Shown here: piece by piece, positions 6,890-13,840 of the stretch | Numbering within the stretch: position 1 is the first letter of the stretch | Layout: the number at the start of each line of letters is the position of its first letter | Assembly: GCA_011523315.1 (NCBI GenBank) | Contig: WTHE01000030.1 | Span: 1 to 13,841, forward strand | Direction: 5' to 3' | Origin: Candidatus Binatota bacterium | GTDB lineage: Bacteria; Desulfobacterota; Binatia; Bin18 | DNA: 13,841 nucleotides | Made by a program: the position numbers and the translations under genes | The notes under the pieces: model-generated | Database searches by the model: none | Seen by the model: the letters and a program-made list of their open reading frames with translations, nothing else | What the model was told of the DNA's origin: nothing

Positions 6890-7795
6890 ATGCAGCGCTT
6901 GTACGCATTCATCTTTGCTGTGGCCGCTTCGGTCATCGTGCTCACCATCTCGCCCGCCTTCTCGGGTGGCTCGCCGTGGCTCCCGGCTCCGGGGGCGGGA
7001 AGTATCGGTCTCTCCTATACCTATCAGACGGCCGACGAATACCATCGCAAAACCTCCCCGACCAGCTCTGTCGATACGGTGCCGTTGCCGAGCGACCTCC
7101 AGCAGCACACCGTGCTGGTAGATGTGAAATACGGCTTATTTGAGTCGGTCGCTCTGGATCTGCGCTTGGGATATGCGGAGAGCTATTTTCGACAGCACGG
7201 TACGCTGCGCGAAAAAAGCCCCAGCGGTTTGGGCGATGTCAACTTCGGAGTGACCTACCGTCTCCTGGACGAGGCCATCGTCGAGAACGAATTGCTCCCG
7301 AGTCTGGCACTCCGCGCCGGCGCGATCATCGCCGGGGATTATGAGACCGGCTCTATCAACTCGCTCGGCGATGGGGGCGAGGGATTCGAGATATCGGGGC
7401 TGGCCGGCAAGTTTTTTGCCGACCGCTTCGCCCTGTCCAGTGAGTTCGGCTACCGCTACCGCAACAAGAATATCCCGGATAACCTTTTCTTGAGGTTGTC
7501 CGGTGGCGTGTTGCTCTGGGAGCGCTTGGGCCTCAGTATCAACTATGAGCGCATTGACACCCCGTGGGGGAGTCTGGACATCGGCCCGGGCGAGCCGCCC
7601 GGTGTCTTCACCCCGGCCCGTTTTCCTGAAGTGAAGGAAGAAATTGAGTTGCTTGGCGGAGGGCTGACCGTCTCGCTCACGGACCAGATCAGCCTCGGTT
7701 TTTCGTACGCGACAGTCATTGCCGGTCGGAATACCGCAGCGTCCGACGTGTTCAGCGTGTCGCTCGGCTACGCGTTTGACACCTACGCGTTCTGA
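6890..7795 (+). CDS. Outer-membrane beta-barrel protein (MetA-pathway transporter-like)
   Basis: This 301-residue protein has a clear signal peptide (MQRLYAFIFAVAASVIVLTI, cleavage near SPAFS/GG). The rest is a run of alternating amphipathic strands such as SIGLSYTYQT, LVDVKYGLF, SVALDLRLGYAES, GDVNFGVTYRL, FALSSEFGYRYRN and a last strand VFSVSLGYAFDTYAF ending in phenylalanine, the usual signal for outer-membrane insertion. Length and strand pattern suit the family annotated as putative MetA-pathway of phenol degradation transporters (PF13557), which are poorly characterised outer-membrane channels, often for hydrophobic compounds. The ATG follows GGAGGAAGACATCC. It lies downstream of the CSSC protein on the same strand and converges with the DUF547 gene, 13 bases between stops. 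The exact family is inference; the barrel nature is well supported. Confidence 0.82.
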   Translation: MQRLYAFIFAVAASVIVLTISPAFSGGSPWLPAPGAGSIGLSYTYQTADEYHRKTSPTSSVDTVPLPSDLQQHTVLVDVKYGLFESVALDLRLGYAESYFRQHGTLREKSPSGLGDVNFGVTYRLLDEAIVENELLPSLALRAGAIIAGDYETGSINSLGDGGEGFEISGLAGKFFADRFALSSEFGYRYRNKNIPDNLFLRLSGGVLLWERLGLSINYERIDTPWGSLDIGPGEPPGVFTPARFPEVKEEIELLGGGLTVSLTDQISLGFSYATVIAGRNTAASDVFSVSLGYAFDTYAF

Positions 7796-7808
7796 GTATG
7801 GCGGTCCC

Positions 7809-8666
7809 TCAGGGTTTGTTCAGGTTCCAGTCGTATTCGTAGTCTATCGATCCGCTGAAGGTCTTGAGGCGTGCGGCGAGTTCTTCCTCGGCATACTGCA
7901 TGAGGTGGTCGATGACCGTCTTTTCGGTGCCGCCGAAGTCTTCCACGTACCACTCGTAGATACTCGATATCAGCAGGAAGTCGTCGTCCACGAAGCTCGC
8001 GCCGCGGGGATGATTGACATAGGCGCGCGCGCCGGCCTCAAGCAGTGCCTCGGTATTGGCTGCGGTATACACCGTTGGGGATAAATTCGGACAGCCGTGG
8101 CTGGCGCAGTTGACCGCGTAATGAATGCGCGGGTCGCGCCAGATGGGGCGCAGGATGCCGTGCTCGATATTGTTCAGGGTCAGCGGCATGCCGGCGACCT
8201 CGGCGTGCACGTCGTCCCAGGGACCGAGCGGCAACCAACCCTGGTAAATGTCGCGGATGGAGTCCACCGGATAGGCGTCCGCCACGACCCGCACGGTGAG
8301 CGCGTTGTAGAAGTTGATCCAGTAGGCCTGCTGTTCCTGGCGGGAGTAGTGCCGCGGGTCGAGTTCTTGCAGCGAGGTCAGATAGCCAGCCAGCTTGGCG
8401 GCGTCCTCGGCGTTGGCCTTGAGCGCGGCGTAATCGAAGCGATTGATGCCCGACGGATGGCTGGTGAGATAGGTGTCCAGGATGCCTTGCCACGCGCTGT
8501 GATCAATAGACGCGGCGTTGGTTTCGACGCTCGCCTCCCAGGCTGACAGCAGTTCCGAGCCGGGGGCGGCCTTGGCAACGCCGGCCAGCAGCGCGACGCC
8601 GAGCAGCCCCAGCATGATCCGGTCCCTGGCACGGGTGAGGCTCTTCTTGATGTGGACAAACCGCAT
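7809..8666 (-). CDS. DUF547 domain secreted protein
   Basis: From the chosen ATG (8664-8666) the protein is 285 residues. AAGGAG is 9-10 bases before this ATG; another in-frame ATG two codons upstream (8670-8672) is too close to the Shine-Dalgarno. The N-terminus has positive residues, a hydrophobic segment at about 18-31 and an AKA/AP cleavage site near 33, so it is exported or anchored. The DUF547 core is clear: QQAYWINFYNALTVR at 112-126, then IHYAVNCASHGCPNLSP at 181-197, with the conserved C187 and C192. DUF547 proteins are widespread; the fold has been related to papain/transglutaminase-like hydrolases, but no activity can be claimed here. It lies 48 bases downstream of the glycosyltransferase gene on the same strand, so they may share a transcript. 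Confidence 0.93.
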   Translation of the reverse strand: MRFVHIKKSLTRARDRIMLGLLGVALLAGVAKAAPGSELLSAWEASVETNAASIDHSAWQGILDTYLTSHPSGINRFDYAALKANAEDAAKLAGYLTSLQELDPRHYSRQEQQAYWINFYNALTVRVVADAYPVDSIRDIYQGWLPLGPWDDVHAEVAGMPLTLNNIEHGILRPIWRDPRIHYAVNCASHGCPNLSPTVYTAANTEALLEAGARAYVNHPRGASFVDDDFLLISSIYEWYVEDFGGTEKTVIDHLMQYAEEELAARLKTFSGSIDYEYDWNLNKP

Positions 8667-8714
8667 AGGCATTTCTCCTTGGTTGTGAATGGTACGCAGG
8701 GTCGTGTGTCTTGT

Positions 8715-10019
8715 CTATCGGACGGGGCTATGTAAACGGGTCCTGAACAACGGCCAGGCCAGCGCCAGCAGGATCAGGCCGAACTCCACAAGGCGCACCC
8801 AGGTCGGCTGTTGATAGGCTTGCAGGCTGTAGTCGTTCAGGTTGAGCCCGGTCACATACGACAGCAGGACGGTCACCGAGGCTGTCCACGCCCACGCGCT
8901 GGGAAAGACCGTCGCAAAGGGTAACAGCCACAGCAGGTACCAGGGATTGATGACGGGCGACACCACGAGCAGCACACCGTACAGCCAGTCGCCCCGCGGG
9001 ATGCCACGCGTCTCGTTTCGACAATACTGCCAATAGTACCAGCCCCAGAACCCCGCGTACACTATCCCCAGCACGAGCCTGGCCTCGAACGCGGGCACGG
9101 CGAGCGTCACCAGCCCAAAGACGGCCGAGTTGAACTCCCACTCGCGGGCAAAGACCAGCAGGGATTCCAGGTCTGTCCCACCGCTCAGAGCGAACGGGGT
9201 ATACAGCCCGGCCAGCACGGCCGCGAACAGCGCCCAGTGCCGGGCGCTGGCGCCGACCAGCACGAACGGGGTCAGGACCAGGGCGAATACCTTCGCCCCG
9301 ACAGCCAGTCCCAGACACACGGCCGCAGCGTGCCAGCGGTACGACCGGGCGAGCACGATTGCGGCCAGCAGCAGACACACGCCAATACCATCCGGGTGGG
9401 CGGTGAAGGCGACCTCCTTGATGACCAGGGGACACCAGGCGTACAGCATGACGTTCCTGGCCGGTGCCAGGCGCAGCAGCAGTCCTATGCTGGCGAGATC
9501 GACAAGAATCAGGAGCGCCTGCAAGCCTGCAACGCTGGCCGGCCACAGCCAGTAGCTCAACAGGAAGACGAACTGCATTGTCGGGCCGTAAATGGTCGGC
9601 AGCTCGGGGTGGTTGATGTGATCCAGCACCGCGCGGAAGGCCTGGGGAACGCCCGGATCGACGAAAAACGCTTCGGGTGGGCTGCCGTACGGGGTGCCGG
9701 CCGTGGCAAAACGGTAGCCGTCCCACAGGTAGCGGTAGAAGTCGTCCTCGAAGAACGGTCCGCCGATCAAGCCGCACACCCTGAACGCCACCGCCCACAA
9801 CAGCAGCCGGCCGACAGGAAAAGACGCCCCACGGCTGCGGAAATACAGGAACAGGCCGAAGACCGGCAGACCGCTCCAGATGACGAGGCCGCAAAAGGCG
9901 GGCAGCTGCGGTTCGCCGGCTTGCCGGGCCAGGCCGGCCAGGACCGCGTAGCCGAGGGCGCACCACAGTCCGACCGCGTCCACCAGCTGCGGCTTTCTTC
10001 CTGCACCCCTGTCCATCAT
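8715..10019 (-). CDS. Polytopic membrane glycosyltransferase, GT-C fold (GT87/DUF2029-like)
   Basis: I start this protein at the ATG 10017-10019 (434 residues); AGGA lies 6 bases before it, and the longer open frame upstream is only a shadow of the neighbouring gene. It is strongly hydrophobic, with roughly 10-12 membrane segments. The first large periplasmic loop carries the GT-C acidic motif FFEDDFYRYLWDGYRFA at 89-105 (D92, D93) followed by GTPYGSPP, then a conserved NHPELPTIYGP at 136-146; a late segment reads SPVINPWYLLWLLPF at 354-368. This set is typical of polyprenyl-phosphate-sugar dependent mannosyltransferase-like enzymes of the GT87/DUF2029 type, which glycosylate lipids, glycans or proteins on the outer face of the inner membrane. 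Sugar and acceptor are unknown. The DUF547 gene follows; a TTGACA promoter candidate precedes it. Confidence 0.85.
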   Translation of the reverse strand: MMDRGAGRKPQLVDAVGLWCALGYAVLAGLARQAGEPQLPAFCGLVIWSGLPVFGLFLYFRSRGASFPVGRLLLWAVAFRVCGLIGGPFFEDDFYRYLWDGYRFATAGTPYGSPPEAFFVDPGVPQAFRAVLDHINHPELPTIYGPTMQFVFLLSYWLWPASVAGLQALLILVDLASIGLLLRLAPARNVMLYAWCPLVIKEVAFTAHPDGIGVCLLLAAIVLARSYRWHAAAVCLGLAVGAKVFALVLTPFVLVGASARHWALFAAVLAGLYTPFALSGGTDLESLLVFAREWEFNSAVFGLVTLAVPAFEARLVLGIVYAGFWGWYYWQYCRNETRGIPRGDWLYGVLLVVSPVINPWYLLWLLPFATVFPSAWAWTASVTVLLSYVTGLNLNDYSLQAYQQPTWVRLVEFGLILLALAWPLFRTRLHSPVR

Positions 10020-10038
10020 GTTCCATCCTGAGCGCTCA

Positions 10039-10067
10039 AGTCTTCCGCTCGGCCGTAGGGCTGTCAA
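10039..10067 (-). promoter_or_regulatory. Candidate promoter for the glycosyltransferase/DUF547 genes
   Basis: On the minus strand a perfect TTGACA (10062-10067) is followed after 17 bases by AAGACT (10039-10044), a weak three-of-six -10. Transcription would begin near 10032, leaving a leader of only about a dozen bases, so another -10 or a different sigma factor is possible. Confidence 0.3.
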
Positions 10068-10100
10068 GCTGGAACGTAGACCTGAGGGAGTGTGCGGTTC

Positions 10101-10116
10101 TTGGCTTTTCGGCCAA
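10101..10116. repeat. Short inverted repeat TTGGC-N6-GCCAA in divergent region
   Basis: TTGGC and GCCAA flank TTTTCG in the 158-base divergent gap between the glycosyltransferase and LLM genes. It resembles a small operator, centred about 70 bases before the LLM start. A stem of five is weak evidence. Confidence 0.25.
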
Positions 10117-10177
10117 AACGTGGCAAGACGCTGAGAATACCGGCCCCGCTTTTCGGAGGCTGGCAAAAGGAGGGCGC

Positions 10178-11077
10178 ATGGAATTTGGCGTTGTGCTTCC
10201 CCACATCGGCGCGTTTGCCCGCGAGCAGGTGGTCGAGCGGATTCAGGCCGTGGCCCAGCGGGCGGATGGGCTGGGCTATCACTCGGTCTGGGTTGGCGAC
10301 CACGTGGTGTTTCCGGCCCAGCTCCAGTCCAAGTACCCGTATCACCCCGAGGGCAGGTTTCCGGTTGACAGCAACGATAACTTTCTCGATCCCCTGACCG
10401 TCCTGAGCTATGTCGCGGCCTGTACCACAACCGTCCGGCTGGGCACCGGGGTGCTGATCGTGCCGTACCGGAATCCGGTCGTGACGGCCAAGATGGTGGC
10501 CAGCATGGATGTCTTGTCGCACGGGCGGGTGATACTCGGTGGCGGCTCGGGCTGGCTGCAAGAGGAATTCGAGGTGCTCCACGCGCCCTACCGCCAGCGT
10601 GGGGATCAGACCGATGAATACTTGCAGGTCATGAAAGCGCTGTGGACCCAGGACCAGGCCCACTTTGACGGACGCTACGAGAAATTCTCCGACATTGTGT
10701 GCGCGCCCAAACCCGTCCAAAAGCCGCACCCGCCGATCTGGATTGGCGGCCACAGCCAGCGCGCTCTGCGGCGCACCGCCACGCTCGGCGACGGCTGGTA
10801 TGGGCACGTGTTCTGGCGCGACCCGGACGGCTTTGCCGGGGATATTGCGGCCATCAAACGGCTGGCCGAGCAGGCCGGCCGCGACCCCGACTCGCTGACC
10901 TATGCCGCGCTGTCGTACGAACGCAGCTTCGAGGACGTGTTGGCCGCCCTGCCGCGCTATGAGGCCGGCGGTCTGGACCACGTTGTCCTGGCCTTCTTTG
11001 CCTGGACCGATCAGTTTGACGAGGTGCTGAGGCTGATGGAACGCTTTGCCGGCGAGGTCGGACTCACACCCAGATAG
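10178..11077 (+). CDS. LLM class flavin/F420-dependent oxidoreductase
   Basis: This 299-residue luciferase-like monooxygenase-fold protein has the usual family length. Diagnostic segments are MEFGVVLPHIG at the start, SVWVGDHVVFP at 36-46, LGTGVLIVPYRNPVVTAK at 88-105, the GGGSGWLQEEFEVL loop at 121-134 and HPPIWIGG at 184-191. These match the TIGR03619-type F420-dependent subgroup better than bacterial luciferase. Proteins of this type use F420 or FMN for hydride transfer or mono-oxygenation on a TIM barrel; the cofactor cannot be decided from sequence by eye. An excellent AAAAGGAGGGCGC ribosome site precedes the ATG. It is 18 bases upstream of an acyl-CoA-dehydrogenase-fold gene and clearly in one operon with it. 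Confidence 0.92.
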   Translation: MEFGVVLPHIGAFAREQVVERIQAVAQRADGLGYHSVWVGDHVVFPAQLQSKYPYHPEGRFPVDSNDNFLDPLTVLSYVAACTTTVRLGTGVLIVPYRNPVVTAKMVASMDVLSHGRVILGGGSGWLQEEFEVLHAPYRQRGDQTDEYLQVMKALWTQDQAHFDGRYEKFSDIVCAPKPVQKPHPPIWIGGHSQRALRRTATLGDGWYGHVFWRDPDGFAGDIAAIKRLAEQAGRDPDSLTYAALSYERSFEDVLAALPRYEAGGLDHVVLAFFAWTDQFDEVLRLMERFAGEVGLTPR

Positions 11078-11095
11078 GGAACGGAGGGGAACAGC

Positions 11096-12298
11096 ATGGA
11101 CATGCAACAACATCACAGCCCGGGTGAGCAGCACTGGATTGGGATAGCCGGCCGCATGGCCGACGATTTTGCGCTGCGCGCCGCCCAGCACGACGAAGAG
11201 CGCTCCTTCCCGTACGAGAACTATGAGCAACTGCGCGAGACGGGTTACTCGATCATGACCATTCCGACCGAGCTGGGGGGTGGTGGGGTCAGTCTGCTGG
11301 AGCGGGTCAAGGCTCAGGAACGCCTGGCCCAGGGCTGCGGTCCGACCGCCCTGGCGATCAATATGCATTTCAACATTCTGGGCGTGGTGACCGATGTGTG
11401 GCGCACGACCAAGGACGCGCGGGCCGAAGCCCTGCTGCGCCAGATTGCGGCCAACCGCTGGATTGTGGGCGGCTCGGGATCGGAGGCCAATAATGCGGTC
11501 ACCGTGCTGCGGCCCAAGGCCACGGCCGAGCCCATGGACGGCGGCTGGAAGGTCAGCGGCAAGAAGATCTTCAGCACCCAGAGCATTGCCCTTGATCGCT
11601 ACTTCTCCGAGGCGACCTGGGGACCGAGCGACAACCCCAAAGAGGGCAAGATCATTTCGTTTCTGATTCCCCGCGACACCCCCGGCCTGTTGATGAAGGA
11701 CGACTGGAACACGATGGGCATGCGGGCGACCGAGTCGCGCAGCACCGAACTCCAGGACGCCTTTATCCCGGACGACGCGATTTTTCTGGAGCGTCCGGTC
11801 TTCACCCGGGGCGGTGTCCTGAGCCTGTTTCTCAAAGCCCCGTTTTCCATGGGTGGGGTGTATATCGGCATTGCCGTGGCGGCGCGTAATTTCGTGGTCG
11901 AGTTCATGCGCGACCGCCCGCGCTTTCCGCACAAGCAGCCGATGAGCCATCTGCCCAGCGTGTATAACAAAGTCGGCGAGATGGATGTCCTGATTGAGGG
12001 CGCGCGAGCGGCGATGTGGAAAGCCGGGGCCGAGGTCGAACACGAGGACATCCGTATGTGGGGCCGCAAAAGCGTGGCCGCCCGGATGATTGCTATTGAA
12101 AACTCGGTCCGCGTGGTCGATCTGGCCATGCGCACGGTCGGCGGTATCTCCTACTACAAACGGCTGCCCCTGGAGCGCTATTTCCGTGACGTGCGGGCCG
12201 GTCTGTTTCACCCGGTCGACGCCGACGACACGCTCGAGCTGCTGGGCAAGACGGCCTTCGACATCTCGATGAGCGATGACGAGGCGACCTGGGGTTGA
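11096..12298 (+). CDS. Acyl-CoA dehydrogenase-fold flavoprotein (possibly flavin monooxygenase type)
   Basis: This 400-residue protein has the acyl-CoA dehydrogenase domain order: a helical N-domain (about 10-120) with the helix YEQLRETGYSIMTIPTELGG; a middle beta-domain (about 120-235) with GWKVSGKKIFST and MGMRATESRSTELQDAFIPDDAIF; and a C-terminal helical domain to residue 400. Where dehydrogenases such as MCAD carry the catalytic Glu in a YEGT-like motif after RD, this protein reads RDVRAGLFHPVDADDTLELLG (364-384), with F371-H372. A His-Pro there recalls the Acyl-CoA_dh_2 branch that includes DszC-type flavin monooxygenases. So it may be an oxygenase using reduced flavin rather than a beta-oxidation enzyme. 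GGAGGGGAACAGC precedes the ATG. It follows the LLM gene by 18 bases. Confidence 0.88.
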   Translation: MDMQQHHSPGEQHWIGIAGRMADDFALRAAQHDEERSFPYENYEQLRETGYSIMTIPTELGGGGVSLLERVKAQERLAQGCGPTALAINMHFNILGVVTDVWRTTKDARAEALLRQIAANRWIVGGSGSEANNAVTVLRPKATAEPMDGGWKVSGKKIFSTQSIALDRYFSEATWGPSDNPKEGKIISFLIPRDTPGLLMKDDWNTMGMRATESRSTELQDAFIPDDAIFLERPVFTRGGVLSLFLKAPFSMGGVYIGIAVAARNFVVEFMRDRPRFPHKQPMSHLPSVYNKVGEMDVLIEGARAAMWKAGAEVEHEDIRMWGRKSVAARMIAIENSVRVVDLAMRTVGGISYYKRLPLERYFRDVRAGLFHPVDADDTLELLGKTAFDISMSDDEATWG

Positions 12299-12314
12299 CA
12301 CACTGGGGAGGCTT

Positions 12315-13394
12315 TCAGTGTCGCTCGCGCTCAGCAGTCCAATAGGTGTACCCAAAGTGACACTGGAAGTTCGGAGACATGGCTACTGTTAAGGAGGGAT
12401 TAGACTCAAAGTCCCATCGCAGGTTGTCCAATGTAATGAGGAATCTAAACTCTCTTTGATGCGAATAGTCAGGAGTTTTTGTAAAAATTGCGATTAAGTC
12501 TTCTCGAAAATTGTTCAATACCGCCGCCCTTCGATGCAGAGTTTCCTGCTCTTCATGATCCATATACTCTACCTTGCCAAAAAAAACTCTAATCTCTGGG
12601 AAACTTTGCAACTCTGACCTCCTTCCCTTTTTAATCAGGTGTCCCCCAACATCCATTCCTAGAGCGAAGGCGATTCTTTGTGGAGAAGCGTTAAATGAAG
12701 TGTACGAATTGTATTCCGGCCGATCAATCTCTCCATTTTCAAAATTTGAGCAAGAATATATGTACCCGCAGCTATCGTAATTAATAGTTATTCCCTCATG
12801 GGGCACGGATAGCCAGTCCTTTGACTTTGGTTCTTGTGTCTCAAGTATTTCGTGGGGCACGGATAGCCAGTCTTTTGACTTTGAAGCTTGTACCTGAAGT
12901 ACAGTGTCTTTTCCCATTCGGATTTTTCCCTCATCCGGGTCTCTTTGAGACGGAATCTCTGATTGTATGTTTTGATAGAATTTTGGAGTTCCTAGGTGAA
13001 TTGTTTTCGTTTTATTCACAGCAAATTCTTCTGATGCTCCCTTCACTAAAGTCCTCCCCTTCTCATCATAAGAATCTACGGCTACTCCAAAACCGTATGT
13101 AAGCGTTCTTATAGAAATGGGAATGGCAAAAACTCGAAATTTTTCATCCACTGTTGCTGCAACAATTCCGTTCCTGTAAATGGCTGAGTCAGAGCACTCA
13201 TAACGCTTTGGGGAAAGAGTCGCCCATTTCTGATCGTCCGCCAACATCTCACCCGACCTTGCAGGTATAGACATACGTCTTAGATAATTCGGGGTACCTT
13301 CTGCATCTGGATAATTCTGTAGGAAAGGGTGTAGTAGTTTCTCGTTCACTGCCTGCTTCTTTCTTTCCGCCTTTACCCGTTTGCCTTTACCCAT
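12315..13394 (-). CDS. Hypothetical protein in AT-rich islet, with internal repeat
   Basis: This 359-residue protein has no family I can name firmly. It starts with a very basic segment (MGKGKRVKAERKKQ), has no signal peptide or membrane helix, and is probably cytoplasmic. An 18-residue unit occurs twice in tandem, at 165-182 and 183-200, each containing KSKDWLSVPHE. Near the C-terminus, FGKVEYMD (272-279) and YSHQREFRFLI (310-320) vaguely recall the C-terminal half of DUF2971 proteins, a weak resemblance. GGGAGGACCGAT before the ATG is a good ribosome site. Base composition drops sharply compared with all neighbours, and codons are A/T-ending, so recent acquisition is likely. It converges with the ACAD-like gene, 16 bases between stops. 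Confidence 0.8.
   Translation of the reverse strand: MGKGKRVKAERKKQAVNEKLLHPFLQNYPDAEGTPNYLRRMSIPARSGEMLADDQKWATLSPKRYECSDSAIYRNGIVAATVDEKFRVFAIPISIRTLTYGFGVAVDSYDEKGRTLVKGASEEFAVNKTKTIHLGTPKFYQNIQSEIPSQRDPDEGKIRMGKDTVLQVQASKSKDWLSVPHEILETQEPKSKDWLSVPHEGITINYDSCGYIYSCSNFENGEIDRPEYNSYTSFNASPQRIAFALGMDVGGHLIKKGRRSELQSFPEIRVFFGKVEYMDHEEQETLHRRAAVLNNFREDLIAIFTKTPDYSHQREFRFLITLDNLRWDFESNPSLTVAMSPNFQCHFGYTYWTAERERH
12796..12901. repeat. 54-base tandem duplication inside the AT-rich gene
   Basis: Two copies with a 54-base period (about 12796-12847 and 12850-12901) share an almost identical core at 12799-12829 and 12853-12883 (one mismatch), reading TGGGGCACGGATAGCCAGTC and on. The period is 18 codons, so the duplication keeps the frame and gives the repeated KSKDWLSVPHE peptide. 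Flanks of the unit have diverged, so it is not brand new. Confidence 0.9.
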
Positions 13395-13412
13395 ATCGGT
13401 CCTCCCTTCCTG

Positions 13413-13431
13413 CTACAGTACTATACAGTAG
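13413..13431. promoter_or_regulatory. Palindromic/direct-repeat site before the AT-rich gene
   Basis: CTACAGTACTATACAGTAG is an imperfect palindrome (eight-base arms with one mismatch) and also two direct TACAGTA copies with a 10-base period. It lies 18 bases upstream of the ATG of the minus-strand gene. Read on that strand it contains TATAGT, a good -10-like hexamer (five of six), with only a weak TTAATC about 17 bases upstream. An operator overlapping the -10 box is the simplest reading. Confidence 0.4.
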
Positions 13432-13726
13432 CTAATTTCTCCGATTAAGCCCCTGGAACGTTTCACCATCCTGTACGCCTACGCTGGTGAATATAGTGTT
13501 GGCATTCCAGCGATGAGAAGCAGGCGACGGCGGCACCAAGATACTCCTAGAGGTTCTCGCTCGCTCGTTTTACTCTCGCTATTTTGGATTCGCTGACAGC
13601 CTCGGTTCTGCCTGACTTGACCAGATGGTTTCTCAGCAGCAGCCTGGGTTTCCAGTTCAGCGATTTCCTCCGCTGTCCGGGTTCTGCGAATGACCAGTTA
13701 TTATTACTGTTGACGATATTGCCTCT
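13432..13726. other. Intergenic stretch without a convincing gene
   Basis: No frame here has both a start and a ribosome site. Composition is intermediate between the AT-rich islet and the GC-rich flank. A 7-base perfect inverted repeat, TTCACCA (13462-13468) and TGGTGAA (13485-13491) with 16 bases between, is the clearest structure. A minus-strand frame between stops (13479-13697, 72 codons, no usable start) encodes RRTRTAEEIAELETQAAAE near its beginning, which looks protein-like and could be a decayed gene relic. Confidence 0.4.
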
Positions 13727-13840
13727 TCACTCCAGAACCAGAGCGAGATCGAGCAGCCAATTCGAGCTGCTGAAGAGGGGCTCAATCTGGGAGCCGTCGA
13801 GGTTGGCCCGCCAGACACTTTCTTCTCCGACGCCTGGTCC
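13727..13840 (-). CDS. C-terminal end of a YWTD/LDL-receptor-type propeller protein (partial)
   Basis: A minus-strand frame enters from the right edge and ends at TGA (13727-13729), giving 37 residues. The peptide contains SVWRANLDGSQIEPLF followed by a short loop and LDLALVLE at the end. The pattern I/V-x-RANLDGS-x-IE-x-L followed by an ALD/ALV strand is characteristic of low-density-lipoprotein-receptor class B (YWTD) six-bladed propeller repeats. Such secreted or surface proteins are frequent in some environmental bacteria. The gene lies upstream of the AT-rich gene on the same strand but 333 bases away, so they are probably separate units. Only the last repeat is visible, so domain count and localisation are unknown. 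Confidence 0.6.
   Translation of the reverse strand, partial: GPGVGEESVWRANLDGSQIEPLFSSSNWLLDLALVLE

Noticed and set aside
7796..7815. CTGAG ... CTCAG hairpin in the convergent gap between barrel and DUF547 genes, considered as a bidirectional terminator
   Set aside because: Stem of five with no T-run on either side; too weak to call.
10020..10430. N-terminal extension of the glycosyltransferase frame
   Set aside because: The extension overlaps the LLM gene, is Pro/Arg/Ser-rich and unlike the protein, while ATG 10017-10019 has AGGA at proper spacing and puts the first membrane helix near the N-terminus.
10064..12355. 763-codon open frame on the minus strand
   Set aside because: Antisense to the LLM and ACAD-like genes and even crosses the intergenic DNA; no recognisable motif or ribosome site.
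12316..12365. Inverted repeat CAGTGTC ... GACACTG at the end of the AT-rich gene, considered as an element end
   Set aside because: Seven-base arms 36 bases apart inside coding sequence are expected by chance, and no matching copy is seen at the other end of the islet.
12796..12901. Two repeat copies considered as a CRISPR array
   Set aside because: Only two copies, the period preserves codons inside a long gene, and the intervening parts are themselves related.
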